43,495 bases of DNA from the NCBI GenBank assembly GCA_018435665.1, contig JAHDND010000009.1, forward strand, positions 1 through 43,495, written 5' to 3'. This document shows, piece by piece, positions 9,152-19,230 of this stretch. The position numbers were made by a program, and so were the translations under genes. Positions within the stretch are counted from its first letter, which is position 1. Each line of letters begins with the position of its first letter. Origin of the DNA: Candidatus Thiosymbion sp. (GTDB taxonomy: Bacteria > Pseudomonadota > Gammaproteobacteria > Chromatiales > Chromatiaceae). The notes beneath the pieces were generated by a model. The model was not told the DNA's origin. It did no database searches and was given only the letters and a program-made list of their open reading frames with translations.

Positions 9152-10339
9152 CTATGGGACCGGGGCCGGCAGCAGTTGTTCCGCCAGGGCCCGGGCCTCC
9201 CGATCCGTGGCGAGCAGGGTGTCCATGCCCTCCGGGGGCACCGGCCCGGCGGGCAGGCGCGCCAGGGTCTCCGCCACCAGGTCGGCGATGGCGGTGAAGC
9301 CGATCCGGCCGCCAAGGAAGGCGGCCACCGCCACCTCGTTGGCGGCGTTGAGGATGGTCGGGGCGGTGCCCCCGGCTGCGGCGGCCTGGATGGCCAGGGA
9401 CAGGCAGGGGAAGCGGTCGTAGCCCGGCGGCGAGAAGTCCAGCCGGCCGACGGCGAAGAGGTCGAGGGGCGAGACCCCGGAGCTGAGGCGCTCCGGCCAG
9501 GCCAGGGCGTGGGCGATGGGGGTGCGCATGTCCGGGTTGCCGAGCTGGGCCAGCACCGAGCCGTCCACGTACTGCACCAGGGAGTGGATGACGCTCTGGG
9601 GGTGGATGACGATCTGGATGCGCTCCGGACGGGTGCCGAACAGCCAGCAGGCCTCGATCAGTTCCAGGCCCTTGTTCATCATGGTCGCCGAGTCCACCGA
9701 GATCTTGCGCCCCATGCTCCAGTTGGGGTGGGCGCAGGCCTGGTCGGGGGTGACCTGGGCGAGGTCCGCCAGGGGCCGGTCGCGGAAGGGCCCCCCGGAG
9801 GCGGTGAGCAGGATGCGCTCGACCCCGACCCGCTCCAGGCCCCGCTCATAGCCCGGGGGCATGCACTGGAAGATGGCGTTGTGCTCGCTGTCGATGGGCA
9901 GCAGCAGGGCGCCGCTGGCGGCGGCGGCGGACATGAGGATCTCCCCGGCGATCACCAGGGCCTCCTTGTTGGCCAGCAGCAGGCGCTTGCCGGCGCGGGC
10001 GGCGGCCAGGGTCGGCAGCAGGCCGGCGGCGCCGACGATGGCGGCCATGACGATGTCCACCTCGGGCAGGGCGGCGACCTGCGCCAGGGCGGCAGGCCCC
10101 GCCAGGATCTCGGGCGGCTGGTCCATGTCGGCCAGCAAGGCGCGCAGGCGCGGGGCGGCGGCGGCATCCGCCAGGACCGCCAGGGCGGGACGATGGCGCC
10201 GGCACTGTTCCGCCAGTCGGTCGGCATCCCGGTGGGCGGTGAGGGCCACGACCCGGTAGCGGTCGGGGTGGCGCCCCACCACGTCCAGGGTGCTGATGCC
10301 GATGGAGCCGGTGGCCCCGAGGACGCAGATACCTTTCAT
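9152..10339 (-). CDS. dxr: 1-deoxy-D-xylulose 5-phosphate reductoisomerase
   Basis: Dxr converts DXP to 2-C-methyl-D-erythritol 4-phosphate with NADPH, the committed step of the MEP isoprenoid pathway. The 395-residue product has the N-terminal dinucleotide loop [17 protein letters not shown], the metal and substrate loop [18 protein letters not shown], and [19 protein letters not shown] in the catalytic domain. Its ATG (10339) overlaps the cdsA stop in an ATGA arrangement, with a GGGGA ribosome binding site about 8 bases upstream. The order uppS-cdsA-dxr-rseP differs from E. coli (dxr-uppS-cdsA) and matches the Pseudomonas-type order. Confidence 0.98.
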   Translation of the reverse strand: MKGICVLGATGSIGISTLDVVGRHPDRYRVVALTAHRDADRLAEQCRRHRPALAVLADAAAAPRLRALLADMDQPPEILAGPAALAQVAALPEVDIVMAAIVGAAGLLPTLAAARAGKRLLLANKEALVIAGEILMSAAAASGALLLPIDSEHNAIFQCMPPGYERGLERVGVERILLTASGGPFRDRPLADLAQVTPDQACAHPNWSMGRKISVDSATMMNKGLELIEACWLFGTRPERIQIVIHPQSVIHSLVQYVDGSVLAQLGNPDMRTPIAHALAWPERLSSGVSPLDLFAVGRLDFSPPGYDRFPCLSLAIQAAAAGGTAPTILNAANEVAVAAFLGGRIGFTAIADLVAETLARLPAGPVPPEGMDTLLATDREARALAEQLLPAPVP

Positions 10340-11166
10340 GGGGTGATCCCCAACCCGATGAGACCGAGGACGAAGAAGGGCGCCGCGGCGAGGAGGCTAT
10401 CGATACGATCGAGGAGGCCGCCGTGGCCCGGCAGGAGGCAGCCGGAATCCTTGAGGCCCCGCCGGCGCTTGAGAAGGCTCTCGAAGAGGTCCCCCACCAC
10501 CGAGATCAGGGCCGTCGCCAGGCACAGGACCAGGGCCCCCAGCAGGGCGGGAGGTGACAACCCCAACCCCAGCCCTAGGGCCAGGCCGAGGGCGGCCGCC
10601 CCCACCCCGGCGCCCTGGACCCCCGCCCAGGTCTTGCCCGGACTCAGGACCGGGGCCAACTTGGCCTTGCCCCAGCGCCGACCGGTGAAAAAGGCGGCGA
10701 TGTCGGCGGTCCAGATGAGCAGGAGCAGAAAGAGGACCAGGTGCGGTCCCTGGGGCGCCCCGTGGAGGCGGCAGAGGGCGAGCCAGGCGGCGCCCAGGAT
10801 GACCAGCCCCGCCACCAGGACCCGTGGGTCCGGGCCGCTCGCGGCCCTGATCTCGCGCAGGCGAAAGAGGGCCACCGCCAACAGCCACCAGCCGAGGCTG
10901 ACCAGGACCAGCAGCGCCACGAGGCCGGCGGGGGGCAGGCAGCCCCGAAGCAGGAGCAGGGTCGCGCACAGGAGGGCGAGATAGGCCAGCCGGGTCGCCG
11001 GGGTAGTCAACCCCGCCAGGGCCGACCACTCCCAGGCCGCCCCCAGCAGGATCAGGCCCAGGACCAGGGCAAAGGCCGGGTCGGGCAGGACCAACACCGC
11101 CAGGATCGCCGCGGGGGCCAGGAGGGAGGCCGTGAGGACCCGGCGTTGCAGGCTGGTCAGGGGCAT
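10336..11166 (-). CDS. cdsA: phosphatidate cytidylyltransferase
   Basis: CdsA makes CDP-diacylglycerol from CTP and phosphatidic acid, the branch point for all membrane phospholipids. The 276-residue protein is almost entirely hydrophobic, with about eight membrane segments. It ends with the family signature: [15 protein letters not shown], then [12 protein letters not shown], providing the metal-binding acidic residues. Start ATG 11166 ([11 protein letters not shown]) lies 10 bases after the uppS stop and has GGAC just upstream. A longer in-frame start would run into uppS. The stop overlaps the dxr start. Confidence 0.96.
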   Translation of the reverse strand: MPLTSLQRRVLTASLLAPAAILAVLVLPDPAFALVLGLILLGAAWEWSALAGLTTPATRLAYLALLCATLLLLRGCLPPAGLVALLVLVSLGWWLLAVALFRLREIRAASGPDPRVLVAGLVILGAAWLALCRLHGAPQGPHLVLFLLLLIWTADIAAFFTGRRWGKAKLAPVLSPGKTWAGVQGAGVGAAALGLALGLGLGLSPPALLGALVLCLATALISVVGDLFESLLKRRRGLKDSGCLLPGHGGLLDRIDSLLAAAPFFVLGLIGLGITP

Positions 11167-11176
11167 GGTGTCCCGT

Positions 11177-11995
11177 TCAGGCCGGGGACCAGGTCCGGTC
11201 GGGATCATGGGGGGATTCCGGCCCCACCTCGGCAATGGAACCCTTGGCCCCAGTCACTTGCTCGGAGGTCTGACCGAACCGCCGCTGGCGCCGGCCATAT
11301 TCGGCGATGGCCTCGGCGTAGGCGGCGGCCCCGAAATCCGGCCACTTGATAGCGGTGAAATAGAGCTCGGCGTAGGCGGATTGCCAGAGCAGATAGTTGC
11401 TCAGCCGTTGCTCTCCCCCGGTGCGAATGAAGAGATCGGGGTCGGGCAGGCCGTCGGTGGCGAGGCCAGCCGCCAGGTGGCCCTCGTCGATGCCCTCGGG
11501 ATCGAGACGGCCCGCGGCCACCTCCCGGGCGAGGTGCCGCGCCGCCTGGGTCAGGTCCCAGCGTCCACCATAATTGGCGGCGATTTGCAGGATGAGTTGG
11601 GTATTGGCCGCCGTCGTCGCCTCAGCCTCGGCGATCTCCCGGCGCAGGCGCTCGGGAAAGGCGGCGAGGTCCCCGATCACCCGCAGCCGCCCACCCTGTT
11701 CCTGGAGCTTTTTCACCTCCGAGCGCAGGGCGGTGAGGAAGAGCTGCATGAGGAAATCGACCTCCTCCTTCGGCCGGCGCCAGTTCTCGCTGCTGAAGGC
11801 GAAGAGGGTGAGGACCTCCACCCCCAGGCGGATGCTCTCCTCGACCACGGCGCGCACGCTCTTAACCCCGGCGCGGTGGCCGGCGCCCCGGGGCAGGTAG
11901 CGGGCACGGGCCCAACGGCCATTGCCATCCATGATGATGGCCACATGGCGGGGGATGCTGCCCGCGGTCGGGACGCCATTCGGGGGGGGTGCCAT
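11177..11995 (-). CDS. uppS: undecaprenyl diphosphate synthase (cis-prenyltransferase)
   Basis: UppS condenses eight isopentenyl units onto farnesyl diphosphate to make C55 undecaprenyl diphosphate, the carrier for peptidoglycan and O-antigen. The 272-residue product shows the signature VAIIMDGNGRWA with catalytic Asp D23, GHRAGVKSVRAVV, LFAFSSENWRRP, and the C-terminal DLFIRTGGEQRLSNYLLWQ and ELYFT motifs. ATG 11995 with GAGG three bases upstream is preferred to a TTG three codons earlier. The product uses isopentenyl diphosphate made by the pathway of the nearby dxr. Confidence 0.97.
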   Translation of the reverse strand: MAPPPNGVPTAGSIPRHVAIIMDGNGRWARARYLPRGAGHRAGVKSVRAVVEESIRLGVEVLTLFAFSSENWRRPKEEVDFLMQLFLTALRSEVKKLQEQGGRLRVIGDLAAFPERLRREIAEAEATTAANTQLILQIAANYGGRWDLTQAARHLAREVAAGRLDPEGIDEGHLAAGLATDGLPDPDLFIRTGGEQRLSNYLLWQSAYAELYFTAIKWPDFGAAAYAEAIAEYGRRQRRFGQTSEQVTGAKGSIAEVGPESPHDPDRTWSPA

Positions 11996-12060
11996 GGGCC
12001 TCAAGCGTACTCGGTGGTAGGGCCTGGGTGAGAGGAGTCGGGGGTCGGACGTGCCCGGCC

Positions 12061-12618
12061 TCAGATGGCCATCAGGTCCTTTTCCTTCTCCTCCAGGACC
12101 AGGTCGACCTCCTTGACGTACTTGTCGGTGAGCTTCTGGACCAGCTCCTGGCCGCGGCGCTCATCGTCCTCGGAGATCATCTTCTCCTTGATCATCTCCT
12201 TGAATTCATTGTTGGCCTCGCGGCGGATGTTGCGGATGGCGACCCGCCCCTGCTCGGCCTCGGCCCGCGCCACCTTGATCAGGTCACGCCGGCGCTCTTC
12301 GGTGAGGGGGGGGATGGGCACCCGGATGACGCTGCCCGCGGTGTTGGGGTTGAGCCCCAGGTCAGACTGGAGGATGGCCTTCTCCACCGCCGAGATCATG
12401 CCCTTCTCCCAGGGGGCCACCGCCAGGGTGCGGGCATCCTCGGCGGTGACGTTGGCCACCTGCTTGATGGGGACCTCGTTGCCGTAGTAGTTGACGCGGA
12501 TGTGGTCCAGCAGGGAGGGGTGGGCACGGCCGGTGCGGATCTTGACCAGCTCCAGGCGCAGGGCCTCGACGCTCTTGGCCATGCGCCCTTCGGCGTCCTT
12601 GGTGACATCATTGATCAT
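12061..12618 (-). CDS. frr: ribosome recycling factor
   Basis: RRF works with EF-G to split post-termination ribosomes. The length of 185 residues is exactly typical. Conserved segments include [50 protein letters not shown] and [11 protein letters not shown], with the usual helical C-terminus [20 protein letters not shown] start at 12618, with GAGGAAG upstream. The pyrH stop lies 12 bases upstream on the same strand, so co-transcription is likely. Confidence 0.98.
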   Translation of the reverse strand: MINDVTKDAEGRMAKSVEALRLELVKIRTGRAHPSLLDHIRVNYYGNEVPIKQVANVTAEDARTLAVAPWEKGMISAVEKAILQSDLGLNPNTAGSVIRVPIPPLTEERRRDLIKVARAEAEQGRVAIRNIRREANNEFKEMIKEKMISEDDERRGQELVQKLTDKYVKEVDLVLEEKEKDLMAI

Positions 12619-12630
12619 CTCAGCTTCCTC

Positions 12631-13353
12631 TTAGTCTCCGCTCTCGACCAGGGAACCGATGGCCTCGCCCTCGACCAGGCGCATCAGGGCCCCGGGTTGG
12701 TGGATATTCATGACGCGAATGGGGATGCGGTTGTCCCGGCAGAGGACGATGGCGGTGGTGTCCATTACCTTCAGGTTCTCCCGCAGGGCCTGGTCGTGGC
12801 TCAGGCGCGGGTAGAAGACCGCCCCCGGGTCCTTTTTGGGATCGGCGGAATAGACGCCGTCGACCTGGGTGGCCTTGATCAGCAACTCGGCGCCGATCTC
12901 CACCGCCCGCAGGCTGGCCGCGGAGTCGGTGGTGAAGAAGGGGTTGCCGGTACCGGCGGCGAAGAGCACGATGTGCCCGATCTCCAGATGGCGCACGGCC
13001 CGGCGGCGGATGAAGTCCTCGCACACCTGGTTGATGCGCAGGGCGGACATGACGCGGGTGCTGGCGCCGATCCGCTCCAGGGCATCCTGCATGGCCAGGG
13101 CGTTCATGACCGTGGCCAGCATGCCCATGTGGTCACCGGTGACCCGGTCCATGCCGGCCCCCGCCAGTCCCGCGCCGCGGAAGATGTTGCCACCCCCGAC
13201 GACCAGGGCGACCTGGACCCCGGCGTCCCGCAGCCCCTTGACCTCCGCCGCCAGCCGGGCCATGACCTCGGGGTCGATACCGAACTGGCCTGAGCCCATG
13301 AGGGCCTCGCCGCTGAGCTTGAGCAGGATACGCCGATAGGCAGGTTGGGACAC
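12631..13353 (-). CDS. pyrH: uridylate kinase, GTG start
   Basis: PyrH is the bacterial hexameric UMP kinase of the amino-acid-kinase fold, making UDP for RNA, DNA and sugar-nucleotide synthesis. The 240-residue protein shows [55 protein letters not shown] and [12 protein letters not shown]. The start is GTG 13353, with AGAGG seven bases upstream. The 176-base gap to tsf contains a TATACA hexamer (13388-13393, minus) that could be a -10 box for an internal pyrH promoter. No good -35 is visible. Confidence 0.97.
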   Translation of the reverse strand: MSQPAYRRILLKLSGEALMGSGQFGIDPEVMARLAAEVKGLRDAGVQVALVVGGGNIFRGAGLAGAGMDRVTGDHMGMLATVMNALAMQDALERIGASTRVMSALRINQVCEDFIRRRAVRHLEIGHIVLFAAGTGNPFFTTDSAASLRAVEIGAELLIKATQVDGVYSADPKKDPGAVFYPRLSHDQALRENLKVMDTTAIVLCRDNRIPIRVMNIHQPGALMRLVEGEAIGSLVESGD

Positions 13354-13477
13354 AGGCAGACCTCTGACGGGGAAGGAGGGGCGTCATTGTATACCCAACG
13401 CCCGTAAGTTTTCCGCCCCTCCCCGCGCCAGGTCCCAAGGGGTGGCCAGGGGCGGGGATCAGGAAGAGGGGTGGTAC

Positions 13478-13504
13478 GGGGCGGCGCCAGCTGGGCGGCG
13501 CCCC
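13478..13504 (-). other. GC-rich stem-loop downstream of tsf
   Basis: A 27-base inverted repeat with outer arms GGGGCG/CGCCCC and an inner GCC/GGC pairing lies 25 bases past the tsf stop. No T-run follows on the minus strand, so it is not a standard intrinsic terminator. It could be a processing or stability barrier between tsf and pyrH messages. Confidence 0.45.
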
Positions 13505-13529
13505 CTGACCTCAGCCCGCCTCGCGGGCC

Positions 13530-14417
13530 TCAGTCGCCGCGCACCTGGGCCATGACCTCGTCGGCGAAGTTCTCCTGCTTCTTCTCGATCCCCTCGCCGA
13601 CCTCGACCCGGGCAAAGCGGCGGACCTTGGCGCCGGCACGTTCCAGGAGCTTCTCGACGGTGGTCTCGGCATCCTTGACGAAGGCCTGGCCGTGGAGGGT
13701 GACCTCTTCCAGGTACTTGCGCACCCGGCCGCCGATGATCTTCTCGACCATCTCCGCCGGCTTGCCGCTCTCCAGGGCCTGGGCGCGGAAGATCTCCTTC
13801 TCCTTGTCCAGGGCCGCGGCGGGGACCTGCTCGGCGCTGACGCAGAGGGGGTTGCTGGCGGCCACGTGCATGGCGATGTCCTTGCCCAGATCGGGGCTAC
13901 CGCCCTCCATCTCGACCAGGACGCCGATGCGCACCCCGTGGCGGTAGGCATGGAGCTGGCCCTGGACATCCTCGAAGCGGACCAGGCGACGAATCTGAAT
14001 GTTCTCGCCAATCTTGGCGATCAAGGCCTCCCGGGCCTCGGCGATGGTGGTGGCCTCGCCGGCGCTCAGGGGCTCGGCGGCGAGGGCCTCGACATCCGCG
14101 GCGGCGCAGGCCAGGGCGGCCTCGCCCACGGCATCGGTGAAGGCGGCGAAATTGGCGTCCTTGGCGACGAAGTCGGTCTCGCTGTTGACCTCCACCAGGA
14201 CGGCACGCTTGCCGTCGGCGGCGACCTTGATGACCACGGCACCGTCGGCGGCGATGCGACCGGCCTTCTTGGCGGCCTTGGCCTGACCCGACTTGCGCAT
14301 GGCCTCGATGGCGGCCTCGATATCGCCCTGGGCCTCGACCAGGGCCTTCTTGCACTCCATCATGCCGGCCCCGGTACGCTCTCTGAGCTCCTTGACCAAT
14401 GCGGCGGTGATTTCCAT
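13530..14417 (-). CDS. tsf: elongation factor Ts
   Basis: EF-Ts is the nucleotide exchange factor for EF-Tu. The 295-residue protein starts [20 protein letters not shown] and continues with [17 protein letters not shown] (UBA-like domain, about 1-55). The EF-Tu contact motif [11 protein letters not shown] is near residue 80, followed by two core dimerisation subdomains. ATG 14417 has GGAG eight bases upstream. A TTG one codon earlier is less likely. It forms the usual translation pair with rpsB. Confidence 0.98.
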   Translation of the reverse strand: MEITAALVKELRERTGAGMMECKKALVEAQGDIEAAIEAMRKSGQAKAAKKAGRIAADGAVVIKVAADGKRAVLVEVNSETDFVAKDANFAAFTDAVGEAALACAAADVEALAAEPLSAGEATTIAEAREALIAKIGENIQIRRLVRFEDVQGQLHAYRHGVRIGVLVEMEGGSPDLGKDIAMHVAASNPLCVSAEQVPAAALDKEKEIFRAQALESGKPAEMVEKIIGGRVRKYLEEVTLHGQAFVKDAETTVEKLLERAGAKVRRFARVEVGEGIEKKQENFADEVMAQVRGD

Positions 14418-14498
14418 CAATGATTCTCCAGCAAACTGACAGGTGAACGCCGCGCGCCACTCAGGGCCCGCGGCGTGAAAAGGGTTTCAGGTGGGTTT

Positions 14499-14547
14499 CC
14501 CGGGCGGCGCAGCCCCCGGGCCGGACCCGGGAAGAACCCAGGTCCGG
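14499..14547 (-). other. two stem-loops in the rpsB-tsf spacer
   Basis: Two adjacent strong inverted repeats lie between rpsB and tsf. At 14499-14520 the arms are CCCGGG/CCCGGG with an inner GGC/GCC. At 14521-14547 the arms are CCGGACC/GGTCCGG with an inner GGG/CCC and an AAGAA loop on the plus strand. Neither is followed by a T-run on the minus strand. Such structures can attenuate or stabilise the downstream message and set the S2/EF-Ts ratio; that role is inferred. Confidence 0.5.
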
Positions 14548-14573
14548 GTGTCAAGGAGCCGGGCCCCTGGTCC

Positions 14574-15320
14574 TCAGGCTGCGGCGGCCGACGCGGCGGC
14601 CTCGATGTACTCATCACCCCGACCGGCCATGGCGGCGGCGCTTTGGCGACCGTCGAGGACCGAGTTGGCGGCCTCGGCGATATAGAGGCGCACGGCGCGG
14701 ATGGCGTCGTCGTTGCCGGGGATGACATAGTCGATGGGCCCGGGATCGTTATTGGTGTCCACCACGCCCACCACCGGGATACCGAGCTTGTTGGCCTCGG
14801 TCACGGCCAGCTTTTCGTGGCCGACGTCGATGATGAAGAGGGCGTCGGGCAGGCCGCCCAGTTCCTTGATCCCCCCGAGGCTCAACTCCAGCTTCTCCTT
14901 TTCGCGACTCAGGCCGAGGGCCTCCTTCTTGTTGAATCGGTTGATGGAGCCATCCTCGAACATGGCCTCCAGTTCCTTGAGGCGCTTGATCGACTGCTTG
15001 ATGGTCTTGAAATTGGTCAGCATGCCACCGAGCCAGCGGTGGTTGACGAAGGGCATGCCGCAGCGGAGGGCCTCCTCGCGGATGGCGTCGCGGGCGGCGC
15101 GCTTGGTGCCGACAAACAGGACCTTGCCGCCATTGGCGGACAGGGTACCCAGGAAATTCAGGGCCTCGCGGAACAGCGGCAGGGTCTTTTCCAGATTGAC
15201 GATGTGAATCTTGTTGCGCTGACCGAAAATATAGGCCCCCATCTTGGGGTTCCAGTAGCGGGTCTGGTGACCAAAGTGGACACCGGCCTCCAGCATGTCC
15301 CGCATGGATACTTGGCTCAT
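14574..15320 (-). CDS. rpsB: 30S ribosomal protein S2
   Basis: S2 is a small-subunit protein that binds late near the head-body junction with S1. The 248-residue product starts [20 protein letters not shown] and shows the family landmarks [28 protein letters not shown] and [16 protein letters not shown], with an Ala-rich end. ATG 15320 has GAGGA about nine bases upstream. An in-frame extension of 17 codons is not supported. The leader of roughly 220 bases up to the predicted promoter is long enough to hold the S2 autoregulatory structure known in gammaproteobacteria; I did not resolve that fold. Confidence 0.98.
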   Translation of the reverse strand: MSQVSMRDMLEAGVHFGHQTRYWNPKMGAYIFGQRNKIHIVNLEKTLPLFREALNFLGTLSANGGKVLFVGTKRAARDAIREEALRCGMPFVNHRWLGGMLTNFKTIKQSIKRLKELEAMFEDGSINRFNKKEALGLSREKEKLELSLGGIKELGGLPDALFIIDVGHEKLAVTEANKLGIPVVGVVDTNNDPGPIDYVIPGNDDAIRAVRLYIAEAANSVLDGRQSAAAMAGRGDEYIEAAASAAAA

Positions 15321-15529
15321 GAGCGAAATCCTCGATGACGTTGGGTTGAACCTCCACGCCTCCCCAGGCAACGACCCGCAAGGGCGGGCACCCGGTTGTC
15401 CCGGTGACGGGGCGTGTGTGGCGTTGACGGACCTGACGCGGCGCCCGGCCCGGAAGTTGGCGCGAGGGGCTTGGGCCGCGCGCGCCAGCGGCCCGTTTGC
15501 CGGGTCCGCGTCCCCCGGGGCGATTCGGT

Positions 15530-15557
15530 TTGCCGATCCGGGGCCGGCTTTTATACC
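15530..15557 (+). promoter_or_regulatory. possible map-glnD promoter
   Basis: On the plus strand TTGCCG (15530-15535) is followed after 16 bases by TATACC (15552-15557). Both boxes match consensus at 4 of 6 positions. It overlaps the predicted rpsB promoter on the opposite strand. No other AT-rich segment exists in the 376-base divergent gap. The rest of the gap holds leader sequence with no extra gene seen. Confidence 0.35.
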
Positions 15558-15579
15558 ATAGGGTTCAGGATTCGAGCAA
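15550..15579 (-). promoter_or_regulatory. probable rpsB promoter
   Basis: On the minus strand a TTGCTC (15574-15579) is followed after 18 bases by TATAAA (15550-15555), in a short AT-rich island of otherwise very GC-rich DNA. This places the start of transcription near 15543 and gives rpsB a leader of about 220 bases. The AT core is shared with a candidate promoter on the other strand for map. Confidence 0.5.
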
Positions 15580-15696
15580 TTTCAAGCCTGTCTTGAGCCC
15601 CGCCAGGCCCCGTTGAGTTCCCCCTTGTCTAACGGCGCCCTTTCCCACGGCCACATTTCCCATGGCCACCTTCCCCGCGAAAGTAGTTCCCCAGCC

Positions 15697-16491
15697 ATGA
15701 GCGTAATCATCAAGACCGCCGACGAGATTGAAAAAATGCGCCAGGCCGGGCGTCTGGCGGCGGAGGCCCTGGAGATGATCGCGGACCACGTGGTCCCGGG
15801 GGTCACGACCGAGGAGCTCGACCGCCTCTGCCACGAGCACATCGTCAAGGTCCAGGGGGCCATCCCCGCGCCCCTCAATTACCGCGGCTTCCCCCGCTCC
15901 ATCTGCACCTCGGTCAACCATCAGGTCTGCCATGGCATCCCGGGTGACAAGCAGCTCAAGAAGGGCGATATCGTCAACATCGACATCACCGTGATCAAGG
16001 ATGGCTATCACGGGGACACCAGCAAGATGTTCTGCCTCGGCGAACCCTCGATTCTCGCCCGCCGCCTGGTCCAGGTGACCCATGAAGCCCTGTGGGTCGG
16101 CCTGAACCAGGTCCGTCCCGGGGCCACCCTGGGGGACATTGGTCACGCCATCCAGACCCATGTCGAACGGCACCGCTTCTCCGTGGTCGAGGAATACTGC
16201 GGTCACGGCATCGGTCGCGATTTCCACGAGGAGCCCCAGGTACTGCACTACGGCAAGCGGGGCCAGGGCCTGGTGCTGCGCCCCGGCATGTGCTTCACCA
16301 TTGAACCCATGGTCAACGCCGGCAAGCGCTTCATCAAGCTGCTGCCGGATGGCTGGACCGTGGTCACCAAGGATCGCTCCCTCTCCGCCCAATGGGAACA
16401 TACGGTGCTGGTCACCCCCGGGGGCCGCGAGGTCCTCACCCTGCGCCAGGAGGAGATTAGCAACGCGGGTGCCAGGTCCGACCCGCCATGA
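15697..16491 (+). CDS. map: methionine aminopeptidase type I
   Basis: Map removes the initiator methionine from nascent proteins. The 264-residue product shows the pita-bread fold motifs with metal ligands: DITVIKDGYHGDTSKMF (two Asp), GHGIGRDFHEEP (His), MCFTIEPMV (Glu) and the final Glu in QWEHTVLVT. ATG 15697 (MSVIIKTADEIEKMRQAG) matches the family N-terminus; the upstream in-frame ATG at 15613 would add a low-complexity leader. No strong ribosome binding site is seen. The stop overlaps the glnD start (ATGA), a conserved map-glnD pairing, and the gene is divergent from rpsB as in E. coli. Confidence 0.97.
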   Translation: MSVIIKTADEIEKMRQAGRLAAEALEMIADHVVPGVTTEELDRLCHEHIVKVQGAIPAPLNYRGFPRSICTSVNHQVCHGIPGDKQLKKGDIVNIDITVIKDGYHGDTSKMFCLGEPSILARRLVQVTHEALWVGLNQVRPGATLGDIGHAIQTHVERHRFSVVEEYCGHGIGRDFHEEPQVLHYGKRGQGLVLRPGMCFTIEPMVNAGKRFIKLLPDGWTVVTKDRSLSAQWEHTVLVTPGGREVLTLRQEEISNAGARSDPP

Positions 16492-19193
16492 AGATCGAGG
16501 CTCGGATCAGGTCCCTGGACACCCTGGTCGCCCAGGCGCTGGAGCGGGACCTGGCCGACGGCGCGGACCCCATCCCCGCCTTTCGCCGCGCCCTGCGCGC
16601 GGGTCGGCAACTCCTCTCCGACGCCTTCGATGAGGGCGTGCCGGCCGCCGACCTGGTGCATGCCCACAGCCGCCTGGTGGATTGTCTGCTCAGCCACGCC
16701 TGGGCACGCCACCTGTCCCCCCCTGGACCGGGGGACCCGGCCCTGGCGCTGATCGCCGTGGGTGGCTATGGCCGTGGGGAGTTGCACCCGGGCTCGGACC
16801 TGGACATCCTGATCCTGCGCGGCGCGCCGGACCCGGCAGGCGGCACATGGCCAAGCCCAACGCTGGAGGACCGCCTGGCGGCCTTCGTCGCGTTCCTCTG
16901 GGACATCGGCACCGAGGTGGGCCAGAGCGTGCGCACCCTGGCGGAGTGCGTCAGCGAGGCCCGCGCCGACGTCACCGTCATGACCAATCTCCTGGAGGCG
17001 CGCCTGATCACGGGGGATGCCGGGCTCTTCGCCGCCCTGCGCCGCGCCACCGGTCCCGACCGCCTCTGGCCCAGCGAGGCCTACTTCGCCGCCAAGGCCG
17101 CCGAGCAGCGCCAGCGCTGGGACAAGTACGGCGGTACCGCCTACAACCTGGAGCCCAACATCAAGGAGAATCCGGGCGGCCTGCGCGACATCCAGATGAT
17201 CGGCTGGGTGGCCAAGCGCCACTTCGCCGCCGACACCCTGCACGACCTGGTGGCCCACGGCTTTCTGACCGAGGGGGAGTACCTGACCCTGATCGAGGGC
17301 CAGGCCCTGCTATGGCGCATCCGCTTCCAGCTCCATCGCCTGGCCGGCCGGCGCGAGGACCGCCTGCTGTTCGACTACCAGCGCACCCTGGCCCGGGACT
17401 TCGGCTTCGTCGACGACGGCAGCCACAACCTGGCCGTCGAACAGTTCATGCAGCAGTATTACCGGACGGTCATCGAACTCAACCGCCTCAACGAGATGCT
17501 GTTGCAGCTCTTCCAGGAGGCCATCCTCTTCCATGACCAACTCGGTCCGCCGGTCGCCCTCAATCGCCGCTTTCGCACCCTCGGCGGCTTCCTGGAGGTG
17601 ACCGATCCGGAGGTTTTCCGCCGCAATCCCGTCGCCCTCCTGGAGGTCTTCCACCTCCTCCAGACCCATCCGGAGATCCAGGGGATCCGCGCCAGCACCA
17701 TCCGCCTCATCCGCGAGTGCCGGCACCTGATCGACGACCAGATCCGCGGGGACCTACGGGCGCGCAGTTTCTTCATGGAGATCATGCGCCATGCCCGGGG
17801 ACCCGCCGCGGCCCTGGCGCGGATGAACCGCTACGGCGTCCTGGCCGCCTATCTGCCGGCCTTCGCCAACATCGTCGGCCGGATGCAATACGACCTCTTC
17901 CACGTCTACACCGTGGACGAGCACAGCCTGCGGCTGCTGCGTTACCTCTGTCAGTTCGCCGCTCCCGAGGGCGATGGCGAGTCCCCCTTCCGCGCCACCA
18001 TCGCCCGGGAGATCCCCAAGCTGGAGCTCCTGTATCTGGCGGGACTCTTTCACGATATCGCCAAGGGCCGTGGCGGCGACCATTCCCTCCTTGGCGCCCG
18101 CGACGCCTGGGACTTCTGCCAGCGCCACGAGCTGCCGGAGTTCGACAGCCGACTGGTGGCCTGGCTGGTGGAAAAGCACCTGGTCATGTCCATGACCGCC
18201 CAGCGCAAGGACCTCAGCGACACCCGGGTCATCCAGGAGTTCGCCGCCCTGGTCGGGGACCCCGACCGGCTGAATTACCTCTATCTCCTCACCGTGGCCG
18301 ACATGCGCGCCACCGATCCGGGGCGCTGGAATGCCTGGAAGGACTCCCTGCTCAAGGAGCTCTACCAGGCGACCCGCGCCGCCCTGGGGCGTGGCCTGGA
18401 GAATCCCCTGGCCCAGGACGAGCTGATCCAGCAGAAGCAAGAGGAGGTCCTGCGCCAGCTCGCCGCCTACGGCCTGACCCGCGACCAGTGTATGGTCCTG
18501 TGGATCAAGTTCAACCTCGATTATTTCCGTTACAACGCCCCGGACGAGATCGCCTGGCAGACCCGGCTGATCCTCACCAATCCCTCCGGCAACCTGCCCC
18601 TGGTAGTCATCCGCCCAGTGACCCGCCGTGGCTGCACCGAGGTCTTCCTCTATACCCCGGATCGCAACCTGATCTTCAGCCGCACCACTGCCGTCCTTGA
18701 CCAGCAGGGCCTGAATATCGTCGACGCCCGCATCATGACCACGGATGACGCCATGGCCCTCGACGCCTTCCATGTCCTCGACCGCGACGGCCAGCCCCTC
18801 GACGACCCCGAGGTCATGGCCAGGCTCCGGGCGACCCTGCGCCAGGCCCTGGCCCACCCCGAAGTTCCCATGCCGGCGGTCCGGCGGCTGGCACGGCAGC
18901 TTCGGCACTTCCCCGTCGCCACCGAGGTCAGCTTCCTCCCCGATCCACGCAACCACCGCACCCTGATGCGCCTCACCACCCGGGACCGCCCGGGCCTGCT
19001 GGCGCAGATCGGCGCCATCTTCGAGGAGGGGGGCATCCGCCTGCACAACGCCAAGATCGCCACGGTCGGCGCCCTGGCCGACGATGTCTTTTTCATCACC
19101 ACGCGCAATGACGCCCCACTGACCGCGGAGACCGCCCTGCGCTGGCTGCGGGCGGAGATTCACCGCCGGCTGGAGGAGGAGGGCCTGACCTGA
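16488..19193 (+). CDS. glnD: bifunctional uridylyltransferase/uridylyl-removing enzyme GlnD
   Basis: GlnD senses glutamine and adds or removes UMP on PII proteins (GlnB/GlnK), controlling glutamine synthetase and NtrBC. The 901-residue protein has a nucleotidyltransferase domain with VGGYGRGELHPGSDLDILIL (metal residues D104, D106). The GlnD linker domain follows, then an HD hydrolase domain with LFHDIAKGRGGDHS near residue 520. Two C-terminal ACT domains (about 715-790 and 825-895; TRDRPGLLAQIGAIF) bind glutamine. All catalytic motifs look intact. It overlaps map by four bases and is expected to be translationally coupled. Confidence 0.97.
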   Translation: MKIEARIRSLDTLVAQALERDLADGADPIPAFRRALRAGRQLLSDAFDEGVPAADLVHAHSRLVDCLLSHAWARHLSPPGPGDPALALIAVGGYGRGELHPGSDLDILILRGAPDPAGGTWPSPTLEDRLAAFVAFLWDIGTEVGQSVRTLAECVSEARADVTVMTNLLEARLITGDAGLFAALRRATGPDRLWPSEAYFAAKAAEQRQRWDKYGGTAYNLEPNIKENPGGLRDIQMIGWVAKRHFAADTLHDLVAHGFLTEGEYLTLIEGQALLWRIRFQLHRLAGRREDRLLFDYQRTLARDFGFVDDGSHNLAVEQFMQQYYRTVIELNRLNEMLLQLFQEAILFHDQLGPPVALNRRFRTLGGFLEVTDPEVFRRNPVALLEVFHLLQTHPEIQGIRASTIRLIRECRHLIDDQIRGDLRARSFFMEIMRHARGPAAALARMNRYGVLAAYLPAFANIVGRMQYDLFHVYTVDEHSLRLLRYLCQFAAPEGDGESPFRATIAREIPKLELLYLAGLFHDIAKGRGGDHSLLGARDAWDFCQRHELPEFDSRLVAWLVEKHLVMSMTAQRKDLSDTRVIQEFAALVGDPDRLNYLYLLTVADMRATDPGRWNAWKDSLLKELYQATRAALGRGLENPLAQDELIQQKQEEVLRQLAAYGLTRDQCMVLWIKFNLDYFRYNAPDEIAWQTRLILTNPSGNLPLVVIRPVTRRGCTEVFLYTPDRNLIFSRTTAVLDQQGLNIVDARIMTTDDAMALDAFHVLDRDGQPLDDPEVMARLRATLRQALAHPEVPMPAVRRLARQLRHFPVATEVSFLPDPRNHRTLMRLTTRDRPGLLAQIGAIFEEGGIRLHNAKIATVGALADDVFFITTRNDAPLTAETALRWLRAEIHRRLEEEGLT

Positions 19194-19230
19194 GGCCCGC
19201 CACCCGCAGCCATCTCCCCTGACGACACCC

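Noticed and set aside
7892..10984. A very long open frame on the plus strand across rseP, dxr and cdsA (about 1030 codons)
   Set aside because: It is antisense to three well-conserved genes, its translation is Gly/Gln/Asp-rich without any domain, and such frames arise in high-GC genes from the opposite-strand codon pattern.
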